Assembly: GCF_012849375.1 (NCBI RefSeq)
Contig: NZ_CP051684.1
Coordinates: 5,394,001 to 5,458,000 of the forward strand
Reading direction: 5' to 3'
DNA: 64,000 bases
Origin: Duganella dendranthematis
GTDB taxonomy: Bacteria > Pseudomonadota > Gammaproteobacteria > Burkholderiales > Burkholderiaceae_D
Positions 52,094-61,669 of the stretch are shown one piece after another (the stretch's first letter is position 1; every line of letters begins with the position of its first letter). The position numbers and the translations under genes were made by a program. Below the pieces are notes generated by a model. The model did not search any database and was not told the DNA's origin. It worked only from the letters and a program-made list of their open reading frames with translations.

Positions 52094-54172
52094 ATGCCTG
52101 AATTGTCCTTGAACGTTGCGCCATTTAAATTGACCGCGCTGGCCGCCGCGGTAGCCCTGTTGACGACGCCGCTCGCGCTGCACGCCCAGCAAACCGATGA
52201 CGCGCCAATGGAAACGATTCAAGTGTCGGGCAGCTGGCTAGGTTCCGGCCTGCAGAATAGTGTCAAGAACTTCGCCGGCGCGCGTACCCTGGTCAACAAG
52301 GAAGAGATCGACGAGACCGGCGCCGTCAACATCGGCGACGTGCTGCGCCGCATCCCCGGCGTGCAATCGACCGACAACTCGGGCACGGCCGGTAGCGCCA
52401 TCTCGCTCAACATCGGCATTCGCGGCCTGACCGGCCGTTACTCGCCGCGCTCGACCGTGCTGCTGGACGGTATTCCGCTGGCGGTGGCGCCATATGGCCA
52501 GCCGCAGCTGTCGTTCGCGCCGGTGAGCCTGAACAATATCGAATCGATCGACGTCGTGCGCGGTGGCGGCGCGGTGCGCTACGGCCCGCAGAACGTCGGC
52601 GGCATCATCAACTTCCGCAGCCGTTCGATCCCGGAAGGCGAGGGCATCAGCGGCGACGCCAGCGTGCGCTACAACCACTTCAGCGAAGGCGACGGCAACC
52701 GCCAGTACAGCGCGTTTGTCGGCGGCACCGCCAGCAACGGCCTTGGCGTGGCGCTGATGTATTCGGGCATGGAAGGATCGGAATGGCGCCAGGGCAGCGA
52801 CGAGCGCGTCAACGACGTCGCCATCAAGTTCCGCTATCCGCTGGACAATCATAGCGAGGTGTACGGCAAGGTCTCCTATTACGACGTACTGTCGCGCACG
52901 CCGGGCGGCCTGACCGTGGCGCAATACAAGGCTGACCCGTTCCAGAATACCCGTCCGACCGATTTCTGGAGCGGCGACCGCCACGGCGTCGACGTCGGCT
53001 ACCTCAATACCATCTCGACCACGCAGGAATTCGAGATCAAGGCGTACTACAACGAAAGCTTCCGCCAGAGCGCGCTGATCAACGCGGCCAAGACCCAGAT
53101 CACCTGGCAGCCGCGTAACTACGAAGTGCTGGGCATCGAACCGCGCTACACGCAGCGCTTCAACGCCAGCGGCATGGTGCATGACGTGACCGTCGGCTAC
53201 CGCTACCTGCGCGAACGCGGCGACGACAACAGCTACCTGCAAACCGTGGCGACCGGCGCGAATGGCGCGATCGGCACCTTCGTCAACAGCACCGACGCGC
53301 ACGCCGCCTACATCGACGACCGCATCGCACTGGGCCAGTGGCGCATCACGCCGGGTGTGCGCTATGAGCAGATCTCGTCAACCCGCAACGACCTCGCCGC
53401 CAAGTCGACCTTTGAAACCGACAACACCAAGGCGCTGCCGTCGCTGAACGTGGCCTACCTGCTGAATCCGGCGCTGACAGTGTTCGCCAATTACACCACT
53501 TCGTTTGGACCGGTGCAGAACACCCAGCTCAATTCGCAAACGCCCAACAACCCGCTGAAGCCGGAACTGGCCAAGACCGCCGAACTGGGTGCGCGCTGGA
53601 AGAGCGGCGCCGTGAGCGCGGAGGCGACCCTGTTCAAGCTCAAGTTCGACAACCAGATCGTGCAAGTGCCGGGCATCACGCCGGCGACGTTCCAGAACAT
53701 CGGCGCGACCAACCACGACGGTATTGAAACGGCGGCCGACTACACGTTTGACGACGCCAGCGCGCTGGCCGGCCTGAACGTCTACGCCAACTACACCTAC
53801 ACCAAAGCGCTGCAGGAATCGGGCGCGACGGCGGGGCTGGACGTGCCGTTCTACTCGCGCACCACCGACACCATCGGCGCGCGCTACCGCGTCGGCGCGT
53901 GGACCGGCAACCTGTCCACCACCCACCAGACCAAGCAGTATTCCGACACCGCCAACACGGTGGCGGAGTCGGCCAACGGCGCGGCCGGCCAGATCCCCGG
54001 CTTCCGCCTGTGGAATGCCAACGTCTCGTGGAAACAGCGCGCCTACGAAGTCGCAGCCGGCGTCAACAACATCGCCGACAAGCGCTACTACACTCGCAAC
54101 GTCGACGGCAACGCCGGCCGCATGGTCGGCGCGCCGCGCACCGCTTATGTCCAGCTTCGTCTCATCTATTAA
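52094..54172 (+). CDS. TonB-dependent receptor, FecA-like (ferric citrate or siderophore)
   Basis: The 692-residue receptor has a signal peptide (LTALAAAVALLTTPLALHAQ), a plug (about 40-170: TIQVSGSWLGSGLQNSVKNFAGARTLVNKEEIDETGAVNIGDVLRRIPGVQ; LNIGIRGLTGRYSPRSTVLLDGIPLAVAPYGQPQLSFAP; IESIDVVRGGGAVRYGPQNVGGIINF) and a barrel ending RTAYVQLRLIY. The plug wording is that of FecA-type ferric dicitrate receptors. There is no N-terminal signalling domain and no FecIR pair nearby. The start at 52094 is set by the signal peptide. The Fur box upstream predicts iron repression. Confidence 0.9.
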   Translation: MPELSLNVAPFKLTALAAAVALLTTPLALHAQQTDDAPMETIQVSGSWLGSGLQNSVKNFAGARTLVNKEEIDETGAVNIGDVLRRIPGVQSTDNSGTAGSAISLNIGIRGLTGRYSPRSTVLLDGIPLAVAPYGQPQLSFAPVSLNNIESIDVVRGGGAVRYGPQNVGGIINFRSRSIPEGEGISGDASVRYNHFSEGDGNRQYSAFVGGTASNGLGVALMYSGMEGSEWRQGSDERVNDVAIKFRYPLDNHSEVYGKVSYYDVLSRTPGGLTVAQYKADPFQNTRPTDFWSGDRHGVDVGYLNTISTTQEFEIKAYYNESFRQSALINAAKTQITWQPRNYEVLGIEPRYTQRFNASGMVHDVTVGYRYLRERGDDNSYLQTVATGANGAIGTFVNSTDAHAAYIDDRIALGQWRITPGVRYEQISSTRNDLAAKSTFETDNTKALPSLNVAYLLNPALTVFANYTTSFGPVQNTQLNSQTPNNPLKPELAKTAELGARWKSGAVSAEATLFKLKFDNQIVQVPGITPATFQNIGATNHDGIETAADYTFDDASALAGLNVYANYTYTKALQESGATAGLDVPFYSRTTDTIGARYRVGAWTGNLSTTHQTKQYSDTANTVAESANGAAGQIPGFRLWNANVSWKQRAYEVAAGVNNIADKRYYTRNVDGNAGRMVGAPRTAYVQLRLIY

Positions 54173-54425
54173 AAGCGCGAACACTCGCCGAGTGTTTGCG
54201 GCCACACCAAGCGGTTGGCATCCTTGCGGTAAAGTGGCATTCGCCGTGTGAATCGGGGCGCAGAGGGCGCGTCAGGACGGTTCAAGCGCGCCACGTAGGA
54301 CTAAGATGACATTTTGCAATGTTCGCTGCCTACATTGGACTACAAGGTCCTCCTATACCGCAGAACCAGGCTGCTCGATATAGTGTCTACATCAACAACG
54401 CAGACACACTATCAAGAGGCTTACC
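54173..54425. other. Intergenic region with a small hairpin
   Basis: This stretch of about 250 bases between the FecA-like receptor and the Crp/Fnr gene contains a perfect 7-bp hairpin AACACTC-GCC-GAGTGTT (54180-54196) right after the receptor stop. It has no T-run, so it is at best a weak terminator. I see no clear promoter elements for the Crp/Fnr gene. Confidence 0.5.
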
Positions 54426-55175
54426 ATGAACGCAATCCACACCGCTCCAGTCGCTGCTCCACAAGTTAGCCTGATCGGCGCTCAGCAGAACGATTTGCTG
54501 CGCGCGCTGTCGCGCGATGATCTGCTCGCCCTGTTCGGCGATCTGGAGTTGGTGACGTTGCCTGAGGGTAAGCACCTGTTCGATTTCGGCGCCACTGTCG
54601 AGTACACCTACTTCCCAACCAATGCCATCATCTCGCTGCAATACGTGATGGAAGACGGCGCCACGACCGAAATCGCCGTGGTTGGCCGTGAAGGTGTGGT
54701 CGGTGTTGCACTGCATCCAACTGAGCGTGCCAGCTACTCGGCAGTGGTGCAAACCGCCGGCTATGGCTACCGCCTGAAAACCTCCGTGCTGCGCGATGTG
54801 TTCTACACCGGTGGCCCTCTGGCCCAGCAACTGATGCGTTACACCAGTTCGATGTTTGCCCAACTGGCGCAAAGCGTGGCCGGCAGCCGTCATAGCAGCA
54901 TTGAGCAGAAACTGTGCCGCTGGTTGCTGGAACGTCTGGACCGCTCGCTGTCCAATGAATTGAAAGTCACGCAGGAAATGATCGCCAATATGCTGGGTGT
55001 GCGTCGCGAAAGCATCACCGGCGCGGCGGGCAAACTGGCTCAGGAAGGTCTGATCATCTACCGCCGCGGTCTGGTCACGGTGCTGGATCGGGATGGTATG
55101 GAACGCCGCGCAGGCAGCTGCTACCAGAGCCGCGTCAGCAACACGGCACCGGCACAGCAACGCTACGCAGCTTGA
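54426..55175 (+). CDS. Crp/Fnr family transcriptional regulator
   Basis: The 249-residue regulator has an N-terminal cyclic-nucleotide-binding-like beta-roll (about 30-130: LELVTLPEGKHLFDFGATVEYTYFPTNAIISLQY; TEIAVVGREGVVGV), a dimer helix, and a C-terminal winged helix (LKVTQEMIANMLGVRRESITGAAGKLAQEGLIIYRRG). It lacks the Fnr cysteine cluster and the cAMP-binding Arg-Ser pattern, so its ligand is unknown; the PTNAIISL/GREGVVGV wording fits a common subgroup in Burkholderiales. It stands alone between a long upstream region and a small minus-strand gene. Confidence 0.9.
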   Translation: MNAIHTAPVAAPQVSLIGAQQNDLLRALSRDDLLALFGDLELVTLPEGKHLFDFGATVEYTYFPTNAIISLQYVMEDGATTEIAVVGREGVVGVALHPTERASYSAVVQTAGYGYRLKTSVLRDVFYTGGPLAQQLMRYTSSMFAQLAQSVAGSRHSSIEQKLCRWLLERLDRSLSNELKVTQEMIANMLGVRRESITGAAGKLAQEGLIIYRRGLVTVLDRDGMERRAGSCYQSRVSNTAPAQQRYAA

Positions 55176-55187
55176 TAGAGTAGGGAA

Positions 55188-55415
55188 TTAATGCAGGACG
55201 CGGGACGGCGGATTGATCAGGAAACCGCCGAAATCCGCCCGCGCCGGCATACGTGCCGCCAGATCCTGATCCAGTTTTCGCTGCACCAGCTTGTGCCAGG
55301 CGCTCGCCCAACGGGCCGCCAGCTGGGATTCTTCCGCAGACCGCGCATACAGCGTTCTTTCCACGGCGATTTTTTGACGTTGCAGGGCGTAGGTAGCTGA
55401 GATCAGAGTAGTCAT
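55188..55415 (-). CDS. Small hypothetical protein
   Basis: A 75-residue frame (MTTLISATYALQRQKIAVERTL start) encodes a mostly helical basic protein with no signal peptide or known motif. Longer starts at 55457 and 55502 are possible but would run closer to the divergent SulP gene and have Ser/Thr- or Gly-rich leaders. The helical heptad-like pattern and its position in an otherwise empty gap make it plausible, but I do not recognise it and it could be a chance frame. Confidence 0.4.
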   Translation of the reverse strand: MTTLISATYALQRQKIAVERTLYARSAEESQLAARWASAWHKLVQRKLDQDLAARMPARADFGGFLINPPSRVLH

Positions 55416-55583
55416 GGCGTTGGTTGACTGGCTGGTTGATTGAATAAGTGTTGCCATTGTGCCCGCGCCACCCCCGTTTTGAATGTGCGCCACTTCACCC
55501 ATAACGATGAGTACTGCGCACAGCCCGTGTAAAATACGCGACTGTTGCCCTTTCGCATCGCCGTTATTCCGGCTTTTCCCCTC

Positions 55584-57020
55584 ATGAATTTTTCAAAAAA
55601 TGCCCTTGCAGGGCTGACCACGTCCTTCGCGTTGGTTCCTGAATGCATCGCTTTTGCGCTGGTTGCGCATCTCAATCCGCTCACCGGGTTGTATGGCGCC
55701 TTCTTTATTTGTACGATTACCGCGATTTTCGGTGGCCGTCCGGGCATGATTTCCGGTGCCGCTGGCTCGATGGCGGTGGTGATCGTGGCGCTGGTGGCCC
55801 AGCACGGCCTGCAATATTTCCTAGCGACAGTGGTGCTGAGCGGCGCAATCATGCTGCTGTTCGGCGTGCTGCGACTGGGCAAGCTGGTGACCATGGTGCC
55901 GCATCCGGTGATGCTAGGCTTCGTCAACGGACTGGCGATCGTGATCGCATGGTCGCAATTGCAACACTTCAAGGCGGATGGCGCATGGCTGCATGGCGCG
56001 TCGCTGTTGTGGATGTGCGGCCTGGTGGTGCTGACCATGCTGATTGTCTATCTGCTTCCGCGTCTGACCAAGGCGCTGCCGCCGGCGCTGGTGGCGATTG
56101 TCGGTATCGGCGTGTTGTCCGCGACGCTGGGTCTGCCGGTGCGCACGCTGGGCGACATGGCGCATATCGCCGGCGGCCTGCCCGTGTTTGCGCTGCCGGA
56201 GGTGCCGATGACGATGGACACGCTGCGCATCGTCTTCCCATACGCGCTGCTGATGGCGGTGGTCGGTCTGCTGGAAACGCTGCTGACCTTTAACCTGACC
56301 GATGAAATTACCGAGACGCGCGGTTTGCCGAATCGCGAATGCGTGGCGCTTGGCGTGGCGAATGTTGCCTCCGGCCTGTTCGGCGGCATGGGCGGCTGCG
56401 CGATGATCGGCCAGACCATGATCAACCTGAGTTCCGGTGGCCGCACGCGGGTGTCCGGCGCGGTCAGCGGCATCATGATTTTATTGTTTATACTGTTTTT
56501 ATCGCCGTTGATCGAGCGCATTCCGCTGGCGGCGCTGGTGGGGGTGATGTTCGTGGTGGCGCAGCAGACGTTTGCGTGGAGCTCCTTGCAGGTGCTGGGC
56601 AAGGTGCCGCGTCATGACGCGCTGCTGATTGTGGCGGTGACGGCGATTACCGTTGCCACCGACCTGGCGGTCGCCGTGCTGTGCGGGATTGTGATTGCGG
56701 CGTTGAGCTTCGCCTGGCGCCACGCGCGCGAAATTCGCGCCGACGTGACAGAGGCTGATGGCGTTAAAACATACACGCCACATGGCACGCTGTTCTTCGC
56801 TTCGATCGCGCATTTCAATGAGCTGTTCGATCCGCAAGCCGATCCGCAGCAGGTGGCGCTGGATTGCCGCCATCTGCGTCTGGCGGATCACTCGGCGGTG
56901 GTGGCGGTCGCTACGCTGAGCGAACGTTACGCCAAGACTGGCAAAACGCTGCAGGTGCTGCACCTGTCCAAGCGCTGTGAACTGCTTTTGCAGCGCTCGG
57001 GCGTGATGGTGACGGCTTAA
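55584..57020 (+). CDS. SulP family inorganic anion transporter
   Basis: The 478-residue inner-membrane protein moves sulfate, bicarbonate or a similar anion. It has the SulP N-terminal signature (FSKNALAGLTTSFALVPECIAFALVAHLNPLTGLYGAF), about eleven membrane helices, the conserved ETLLTFNLTDEIT segment and a short STAS domain at the C-terminus (VALDCRHLRLADHSAVVAVATL). Many family members start ALVxxPxAIAFA; here PECIAFA fits. The start at 55584 is chosen because translation from 55545 adds unrelated residues. Single gene, convergent with the 780-residue protein gene. Confidence 0.92.
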   Translation: MNFSKNALAGLTTSFALVPECIAFALVAHLNPLTGLYGAFFICTITAIFGGRPGMISGAAGSMAVVIVALVAQHGLQYFLATVVLSGAIMLLFGVLRLGKLVTMVPHPVMLGFVNGLAIVIAWSQLQHFKADGAWLHGASLLWMCGLVVLTMLIVYLLPRLTKALPPALVAIVGIGVLSATLGLPVRTLGDMAHIAGGLPVFALPEVPMTMDTLRIVFPYALLMAVVGLLETLLTFNLTDEITETRGLPNRECVALGVANVASGLFGGMGGCAMIGQTMINLSSGGRTRVSGAVSGIMILLFILFLSPLIERIPLAALVGVMFVVAQQTFAWSSLQVLGKVPRHDALLIVAVTAITVATDLAVAVLCGIVIAALSFAWRHAREIRADVTEADGVKTYTPHGTLFFASIAHFNELFDPQADPQQVALDCRHLRLADHSAVVAVATLSERYAKTGKTLQVLHLSKRCELLLQRSGVMVTA

Positions 57021-57023
57021 AGA

Positions 57024-59366
57024 TCAATAGTAGTAAGGTGTCTTGCGCGACCATTCGGTGTTGCCGTAGCGCTTACCCAGCAGGGTGAAGGCGTTCTTCG
57101 ACAGCGTTTTGGCATCTGCATCTAGGCAGCCCCCGCGCGTGGATTGCACCACCACGTACAACAGCCATGGCAGCTCCGGATCTTTCGGCACCGCTGCTGC
57201 GCGACGCAGTACGTGGTCGCCGACGAAGCCGGTAGCGGTTTTCAGGCTGCCCAGTTGTGCCAGCTCCTTGTCGCGGATAGCGGTGTTGCCGGTGTCTGGC
57301 GACGGCGGCGCGTTTTCGATGCCGGTGTCTTCGTCGATGCTGACGCCGGCCTTGGCGGGCAGCTTGCACCACATGCTAGCCGTGACGTCATCCAGGTTGG
57401 GGGAGGGGAAGTCGTCGCGCGTCGCCATGTATGCGTTCAGCGTCGGCGTCAGTTGCCACTTCATCGCGGTGACCAGCATGATGTGACGCCGCTCCTGCAG
57501 GTTGGCCTGTGTTTGATATTTACGCATGTCCGCAGCCAGCGCGGGCGTACCTTGTTCGATGCGCTTGGCGGCTGCGACGGCGTCGCTGTCCTGTCCCAGC
57601 AGATCGAAACGCATCCATGCGGCGATAGCGATACGCGTGCGCAGTGCTGCCGGCAGGCGCGTGTCGGCGCTCAACGCATACAGATCGGCGTTGGACAGGC
57701 CGCTATTCAGCCAGCGCTGGCCGTCGGACGCCAATTGCAGGTTAACCGGTTTGGCGTCGGCTTTTTCGCCAGTGTCGCCATCATGGCCGTCAACCTGCTC
57801 GCGCAGTAGATATGGCGCCGCTTCCGCCGGAGTGGTGGCCATCGCCAGCCGCTCCTGCAGGAACAGATTGCGCGCGCTTGGCGATGCCGCTGCGCGGAGC
57901 TGCGCGCTGGCCAGTACGGCATCTTCCAGTGCCCGAGCCTTGTCGGCCTGCTTGCTGACGCGATAGTGACGCGCCAGCGCATAGCGCACCGTCAGGTATT
58001 CCGGCGCATCGGCCGCTACTTGCAGGCTGGCTTTCTCCAGATCCTGCGGCATCGTCTCGCCACGCATCGCGGCGGCCATCAGCCAAACGCGCGCCTGCGG
58101 CTTGTTGGCCTCCTTGACGTAGCGGCGCCATTGCTCCAGCGCGTGATCGCGTTCCTGTTCGCAGCTGGCTTGTGGCTTGTAGTCATAACAAGCCTGGATG
58201 GTTTGTATCCAGTCGATGAAGTCCACCGATTTGCGCAGCGATACCGCCGACATCAAGTGATTCGCCAGCAGACGCCAGTCACCCAACTGGTCATCGGCGT
58301 AGGGATCGATGCGCGGGTTGTCGAGTGCCTTGCTCAGTTCTGCGAAGCGCACTTCAGGCGTCAGCGTGGAGCGCATTGCGCGGCCGATGGCGCGGGCGTC
58401 TTCGTGCAAGTCCTTCAGCGCGGGATCGGCGACGATATGGTCGATGCTGGCCTGGATGGCGTCCACTTTCTTTTGCTGGGCGGCTTGCCGCGCCGCTGCC
58501 GCTTCTGGACTTTCGGCAGCCATGGCTTGGCGCTGCTTCCAGCGCTCTTGCTGCGATACCGATGGCGGCACGTAGGTCGCCGCGCGCGCCAGCGAACGCA
58601 GGCTCAGATATTCACCCCAATGCCGCAGCGGATGTTCGTCGGTAGCGCCGATGCGGGCAAAAAGCTTGCCGCTGGCCGTGTAGTCCTCGGCGTAAAACGC
58701 GGCTGACGCCAACTGATACTCCTGCATCTGCCGCCAATACAGCGCTTCCGATGCCGGTAGCGCGGCCGGCTGCGCCACCACCACCTTGGCCTGGCCATAG
58801 CCGGGATGACGCACCTCGGGATCGTCGCCGCAGATGCGGAACACCTGCCGCTGTGTCGCAACCCACGCCTGCAACCGCGCCGGCGTGGCGTCGCTGCGCT
58901 TGGCCAGATCGTTGAGTGTTTGCGCCGCGAAGAAGTAGCTGGTGTCCGGACAGGCGCGATAGGTAGCGGCGACATTGTCGTTCTCACGCGCCGGCAGGAT
59001 CTCACGCTTCAGCGCCGCGCTGACCGCCTGGCGCCAGGCTTCGTACAAGTCGTTCGGTGCGTTCTGGCGCCAGTCGCCATAGCCGCCCACGCGCCCTTGC
59101 ACCGTCACGTCCAGACCACCTTCCATGCCCGGCGACGCTTTCAGGTCGCGCGTGCCCAACATCACATCGCGCCAAGCGGCGTAGAGATAGGGACGCGCAT
59201 AGGTCGGCAGCACCACGCCCAGTTCACCACCCTGGTAGCGACCCGACGCGATGTCCGGCGCGTAGCGGCTGGCGAAGCGGTCGTAAGGCGTGTCGCCGCT
59301 GGCGCCGGCGGTGGCGATGGTCAGCAGGGCGGAGGCAAGTACGCCCGCTTTGAAACGACGAATCAT
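57024..59366 (-). CDS. Large exported protein of unknown function, partner of the DUF3142 protein
   Basis: The 780-residue protein has a signal peptide (FKAGVLASALLTIATAGASG) and no membrane helix after it, so it is periplasmic or secreted. Most of it is predicted helical with repeated Ala/Leu/Tyr patterns such as LASAAFYAEDYTASGKLFARIGATDEHPLRHWGEYLSLRSLARAA and LTVRYALARHYRVSKQADKARALEDAVL, like tetratricopeptide or Sel1-type repeats. It has several cysteines (CPDTSYF, CGDD, CYDYKPQASC, CLD) that could form disulfides. I know of no characterised relative. The stop of the DUF3142 gene overlaps its ATG (ATGA at 59363-59366), so the two are made together and probably act in one complex. Confidence 0.8.
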   Translation of the reverse strand: MIRRFKAGVLASALLTIATAGASGDTPYDRFASRYAPDIASGRYQGGELGVVLPTYARPYLYAAWRDVMLGTRDLKASPGMEGGLDVTVQGRVGGYGDWRQNAPNDLYEAWRQAVSAALKREILPARENDNVAATYRACPDTSYFFAAQTLNDLAKRSDATPARLQAWVATQRQVFRICGDDPEVRHPGYGQAKVVVAQPAALPASEALYWRQMQEYQLASAAFYAEDYTASGKLFARIGATDEHPLRHWGEYLSLRSLARAATYVPPSVSQQERWKQRQAMAAESPEAAAARQAAQQKKVDAIQASIDHIVADPALKDLHEDARAIGRAMRSTLTPEVRFAELSKALDNPRIDPYADDQLGDWRLLANHLMSAVSLRKSVDFIDWIQTIQACYDYKPQASCEQERDHALEQWRRYVKEANKPQARVWLMAAAMRGETMPQDLEKASLQVAADAPEYLTVRYALARHYRVSKQADKARALEDAVLASAQLRAAASPSARNLFLQERLAMATTPAEAAPYLLREQVDGHDGDTGEKADAKPVNLQLASDGQRWLNSGLSNADLYALSADTRLPAALRTRIAIAAWMRFDLLGQDSDAVAAAKRIEQGTPALAADMRKYQTQANLQERRHIMLVTAMKWQLTPTLNAYMATRDDFPSPNLDDVTASMWCKLPAKAGVSIDEDTGIENAPPSPDTGNTAIRDKELAQLGSLKTATGFVGDHVLRRAAAVPKDPELPWLLYVVVQSTRGGCLDADAKTLSKNAFTLLGKRYGNTEWSRKTPYYY

Positions 59367-60055
59367 GGAGTGCTCCCAATGTTGGCGCCACGCTTCCACG
59401 CGTAGCGGTCGAACCAGTATGTTTTGCGATAGCGCGCCGTGACCTGCGGTGCGAACGCCTCTTGTGGCGAAAAGCCGGCGACGTCGCGGCAACTGGCGTG
59501 CAGCGCGGCCGGCGAGTGCTCGACGAGGTCGCGCAGCCGCGCGCCGTCTTTCCCCATGCGGAAGAACATCGGCACCACTTCGTCGGCACCCAGGTCGTCC
59601 AGCCATGCGGGTGAGCGGCACCACCAGGCCAGCGCGGTCACACTCAGTTTGATGTGCGGCGGCAGTTCGCTGCGCAGCTGGCGCACCAGTGAGCGATAGA
59701 AAACGCGCTGCGATGGTTTGGCTTCCATGTCCAGTTGCACCCAGCCGGATGTGCTGGCGTCCGCTGCTTCATGCATCGCGCGCACGATCATGGAGCGCCG
59801 GCGTTCGATATCGATGGGTGGATTGACGGTGCTGACTTCCACATGCACCACCGGCGTAATGCGCGATGCGGGCGGCCAGCCGGAACGGGGGCGGGTGAGG
59901 GCGTTGTCGCCGCTCAGGAGAATATGGCGTTGCAGGACTGCGGCTTCCTGCTGGGACCACGCAGGAAGCGCGGCGCCGTCCCACAGCCAGGCGACTTGCT
60001 GCGCGCAGGCCGTAGCGGGAAGCAACAACGCAATCAGTAAAAAGACGAAGGGCAT
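59363..60055 (-). CDS. DUF3142 family exported protein
   Basis: The 230-residue protein has a signal peptide (FLLIALLLPATACAQ) and a domain resembling the DUF3142 group: VAWLWDGAALPAWSQQEAAVLQRHILLSGD near the start, ITPVVHVEVSTVNPP, the WVQLDMEAKPSQRVFYRSLVRQLRSELPPHIKLSVTALAWWC segment with an acidic cluster at a strand end, and LGADEVVPMFFRMGKD. The strand/helix order suggests a glycosidase-like TIM barrel with LDMEA supplying possible catalytic acids, but no activity is known. It is the first gene of a two-gene operon with the 780-residue protein. Confidence 0.78.
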   Translation of the reverse strand: MPFVFLLIALLLPATACAQQVAWLWDGAALPAWSQQEAAVLQRHILLSGDNALTRPRSGWPPASRITPVVHVEVSTVNPPIDIERRRSMIVRAMHEAADASTSGWVQLDMEAKPSQRVFYRSLVRQLRSELPPHIKLSVTALAWWCRSPAWLDDLGADEVVPMFFRMGKDGARLRDLVEHSPAALHASCRDVAGFSPQEAFAPQVTARYRKTYWFDRYAWKRGANIGSTP

Positions 60056-60098
60056 CGGTCAATGAGGCGGTCAATAGGGCCGCCTCATTGTACCGGTA

Positions 60099-61538
60099 TT
60101 ACTTGCCTTCCAGCGCGGCGATGGCGGCGGCCACGCCGGCGCCGTAGGCCGGATCGGCCTGGGTGCAGTTGTAGATGTGACGTTCCTGCACCGGCTTGGA
60201 AACGCCGTAGATGGCGCGCGCGGTGTTTTCAAACAGCAGTTGCTTCTTCTCGGCGGTCAGCAGGCGGAACAGATTGCCCGGCTGCGAGTAGTAGTCGGTG
60301 TCCACGCGGTGGTTCCAGTGATCGGCTGCGCCTTCCAGCGACAGCGGCGGTTCCTTGAACTGCGGGCTCTCCTGCCATTCGCCACGGCTGTTCGGCTCAT
60401 ACGGCGTGTGTTCGCCGCCGCTGGCGCCGATGCGCATGGCGCCGTCGCGATGGTAGCTGTGGAACGGGCATTTCGGCGCATTCACCGGAATCTGGTGATG
60501 GTTCACGCCCAGGCGATAGCGCGCCGCGTCGCCGTACGAGAACAGGCGCGATTGCAGCATCTTGTCCGGCGAGAAGCTCACGCCTGGCACCACGTTGGCC
60601 GGCGAGAAGGCTGCCTGCTCCACGTCGGCGAAGTAGTTCTCCGCATTGCGGTTCAGTTCCAGCACGCCGACGTCGATCAGCGGATAGTCGCCGTGCGGCC
60701 AGACCTTGGTCAGGTCGAACGGGTGGTACGGCACTTTGGAGGCATCGGCTTCCGGCATGATCTGCACCGCCAGTTTCCAGCGCGGGAAGTCCTTGTTCTC
60801 GATGGCGTCATACAGGTCGCGCTGCGAGCTTTCGCGGTCCACGCCTACCAGCGCGGTCGCTTCGGCGTCGCTCAGGTTCTCGATGCCCTGCTGCGAGACG
60901 AAGTGGAACTTGACCCAGAAGCGCTCATTGGCAGGGCTGATAAAGCTGTAGGTGTGGCTGCCGAAACCGTGCATGTGGCGGTAGCCCTTTGGAATACCGC
61001 GGTCGCTCATGACGATGGTAACCTGGTGCAGTGCTTCCGGCAGCAGGGTCCAGAAGTCCCAGTTGTTTTCGGCGCTGCGCAGATTGGTCTTCGGATCGCG
61101 CTTGACGACGTGGTTCAGGTCCGGGAATTTGAGCGGGTCGCGGAAGAAGAACACCGGCGTGTTATTGCCGACGACATCCCAGTTGCCTTGCTCGGTGTAG
61201 AACTTGACGGCGAAGCCGCGGATATCGCGTTCGGCATCGGCCGCGCCGCGTTCACCGGCCACGGTCGAAAAACGCATGAAGATATCGGTTTTCTTGCCGA
61301 CTTCCGAGAACAGCGCGGCGCGCGTGTACTGGCTGATGTCGTGGGTGACGGTGAAGGTGCCGAAAGCGCCGGAGCCCTTGGCGTGCATGCGGCGCTCGGG
61401 GATCACTTCGCGCGCGAAGTGGGCCAGCTTTTCCAGATGCCAGACATCCTGGAGCAGTACCGGGCCGCGTGGGCCTGCGGTCTGGGTGTTCTGATTATCG
61501 ACGACCGGTGCGCCGGCCGCAGTAGTGAGGTTCTTCAT
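60099..61538 (-). CDS. Monofunctional haem catalase
   Basis: The 479-residue enzyme decomposes hydrogen peroxide. It has the catalytic His in [20 protein letters not shown], the Asn region [60 protein letters not shown], and the haem-ligand Tyr in [18 protein letters not shown]. The length fits the small-subunit (clade 3) catalases. The ATG at 61538 follows GAAGGAA; the open frame extends 25 residues further but without family match. It is a single gene; I found no clear OxyR site upstream. Confidence 0.95.
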   Translation of the reverse strand: MKNLTTAAGAPVVDNQNTQTAGPRGPVLLQDVWHLEKLAHFAREVIPERRMHAKGSGAFGTFTVTHDISQYTRAALFSEVGKKTDIFMRFSTVAGERGAADAERDIRGFAVKFYTEQGNWDVVGNNTPVFFFRDPLKFPDLNHVVKRDPKTNLRSAENNWDFWTLLPEALHQVTIVMSDRGIPKGYRHMHGFGSHTYSFISPANERFWVKFHFVSQQGIENLSDAEATALVGVDRESSQRDLYDAIENKDFPRWKLAVQIMPEADASKVPYHPFDLTKVWPHGDYPLIDVGVLELNRNAENYFADVEQAAFSPANVVPGVSFSPDKMLQSRLFSYGDAARYRLGVNHHQIPVNAPKCPFHSYHRDGAMRIGASGGEHTPYEPNSRGEWQESPQFKEPPLSLEGAADHWNHRVDTDYYSQPGNLFRLLTAEKKQLLFENTARAIYGVSKPVQERHIYNCTQADPAYGAGVAAAIAALEGK

Positions 61539-61630
61539 GAAACTTCCTTCGCCTGAATGGGATGAATGGAAACTTCCAGCATAACTACTACCAGTGATTT
61601 TCGCCGCTCTCAAAAGTCAGAGCCGCAATG

Positions 61631-61656
61631 AAAAACGCCCGGCGGTGCCGGGCGTT
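61631..61656 (-). terminator. Intrinsic terminator of the Pal/OmpA-like gene
   Basis: Minus-strand hairpin with 10-bp stem (AACGCCCGGC with GCCGGGCGTT, 61634-61656, three-base loop) followed by a run of T (61635 down to 61631). It lies 14 bases after the stop of the lipoprotein gene. Confidence 0.9.
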
Positions 61657-61669
61657 CGATACGACTGAA

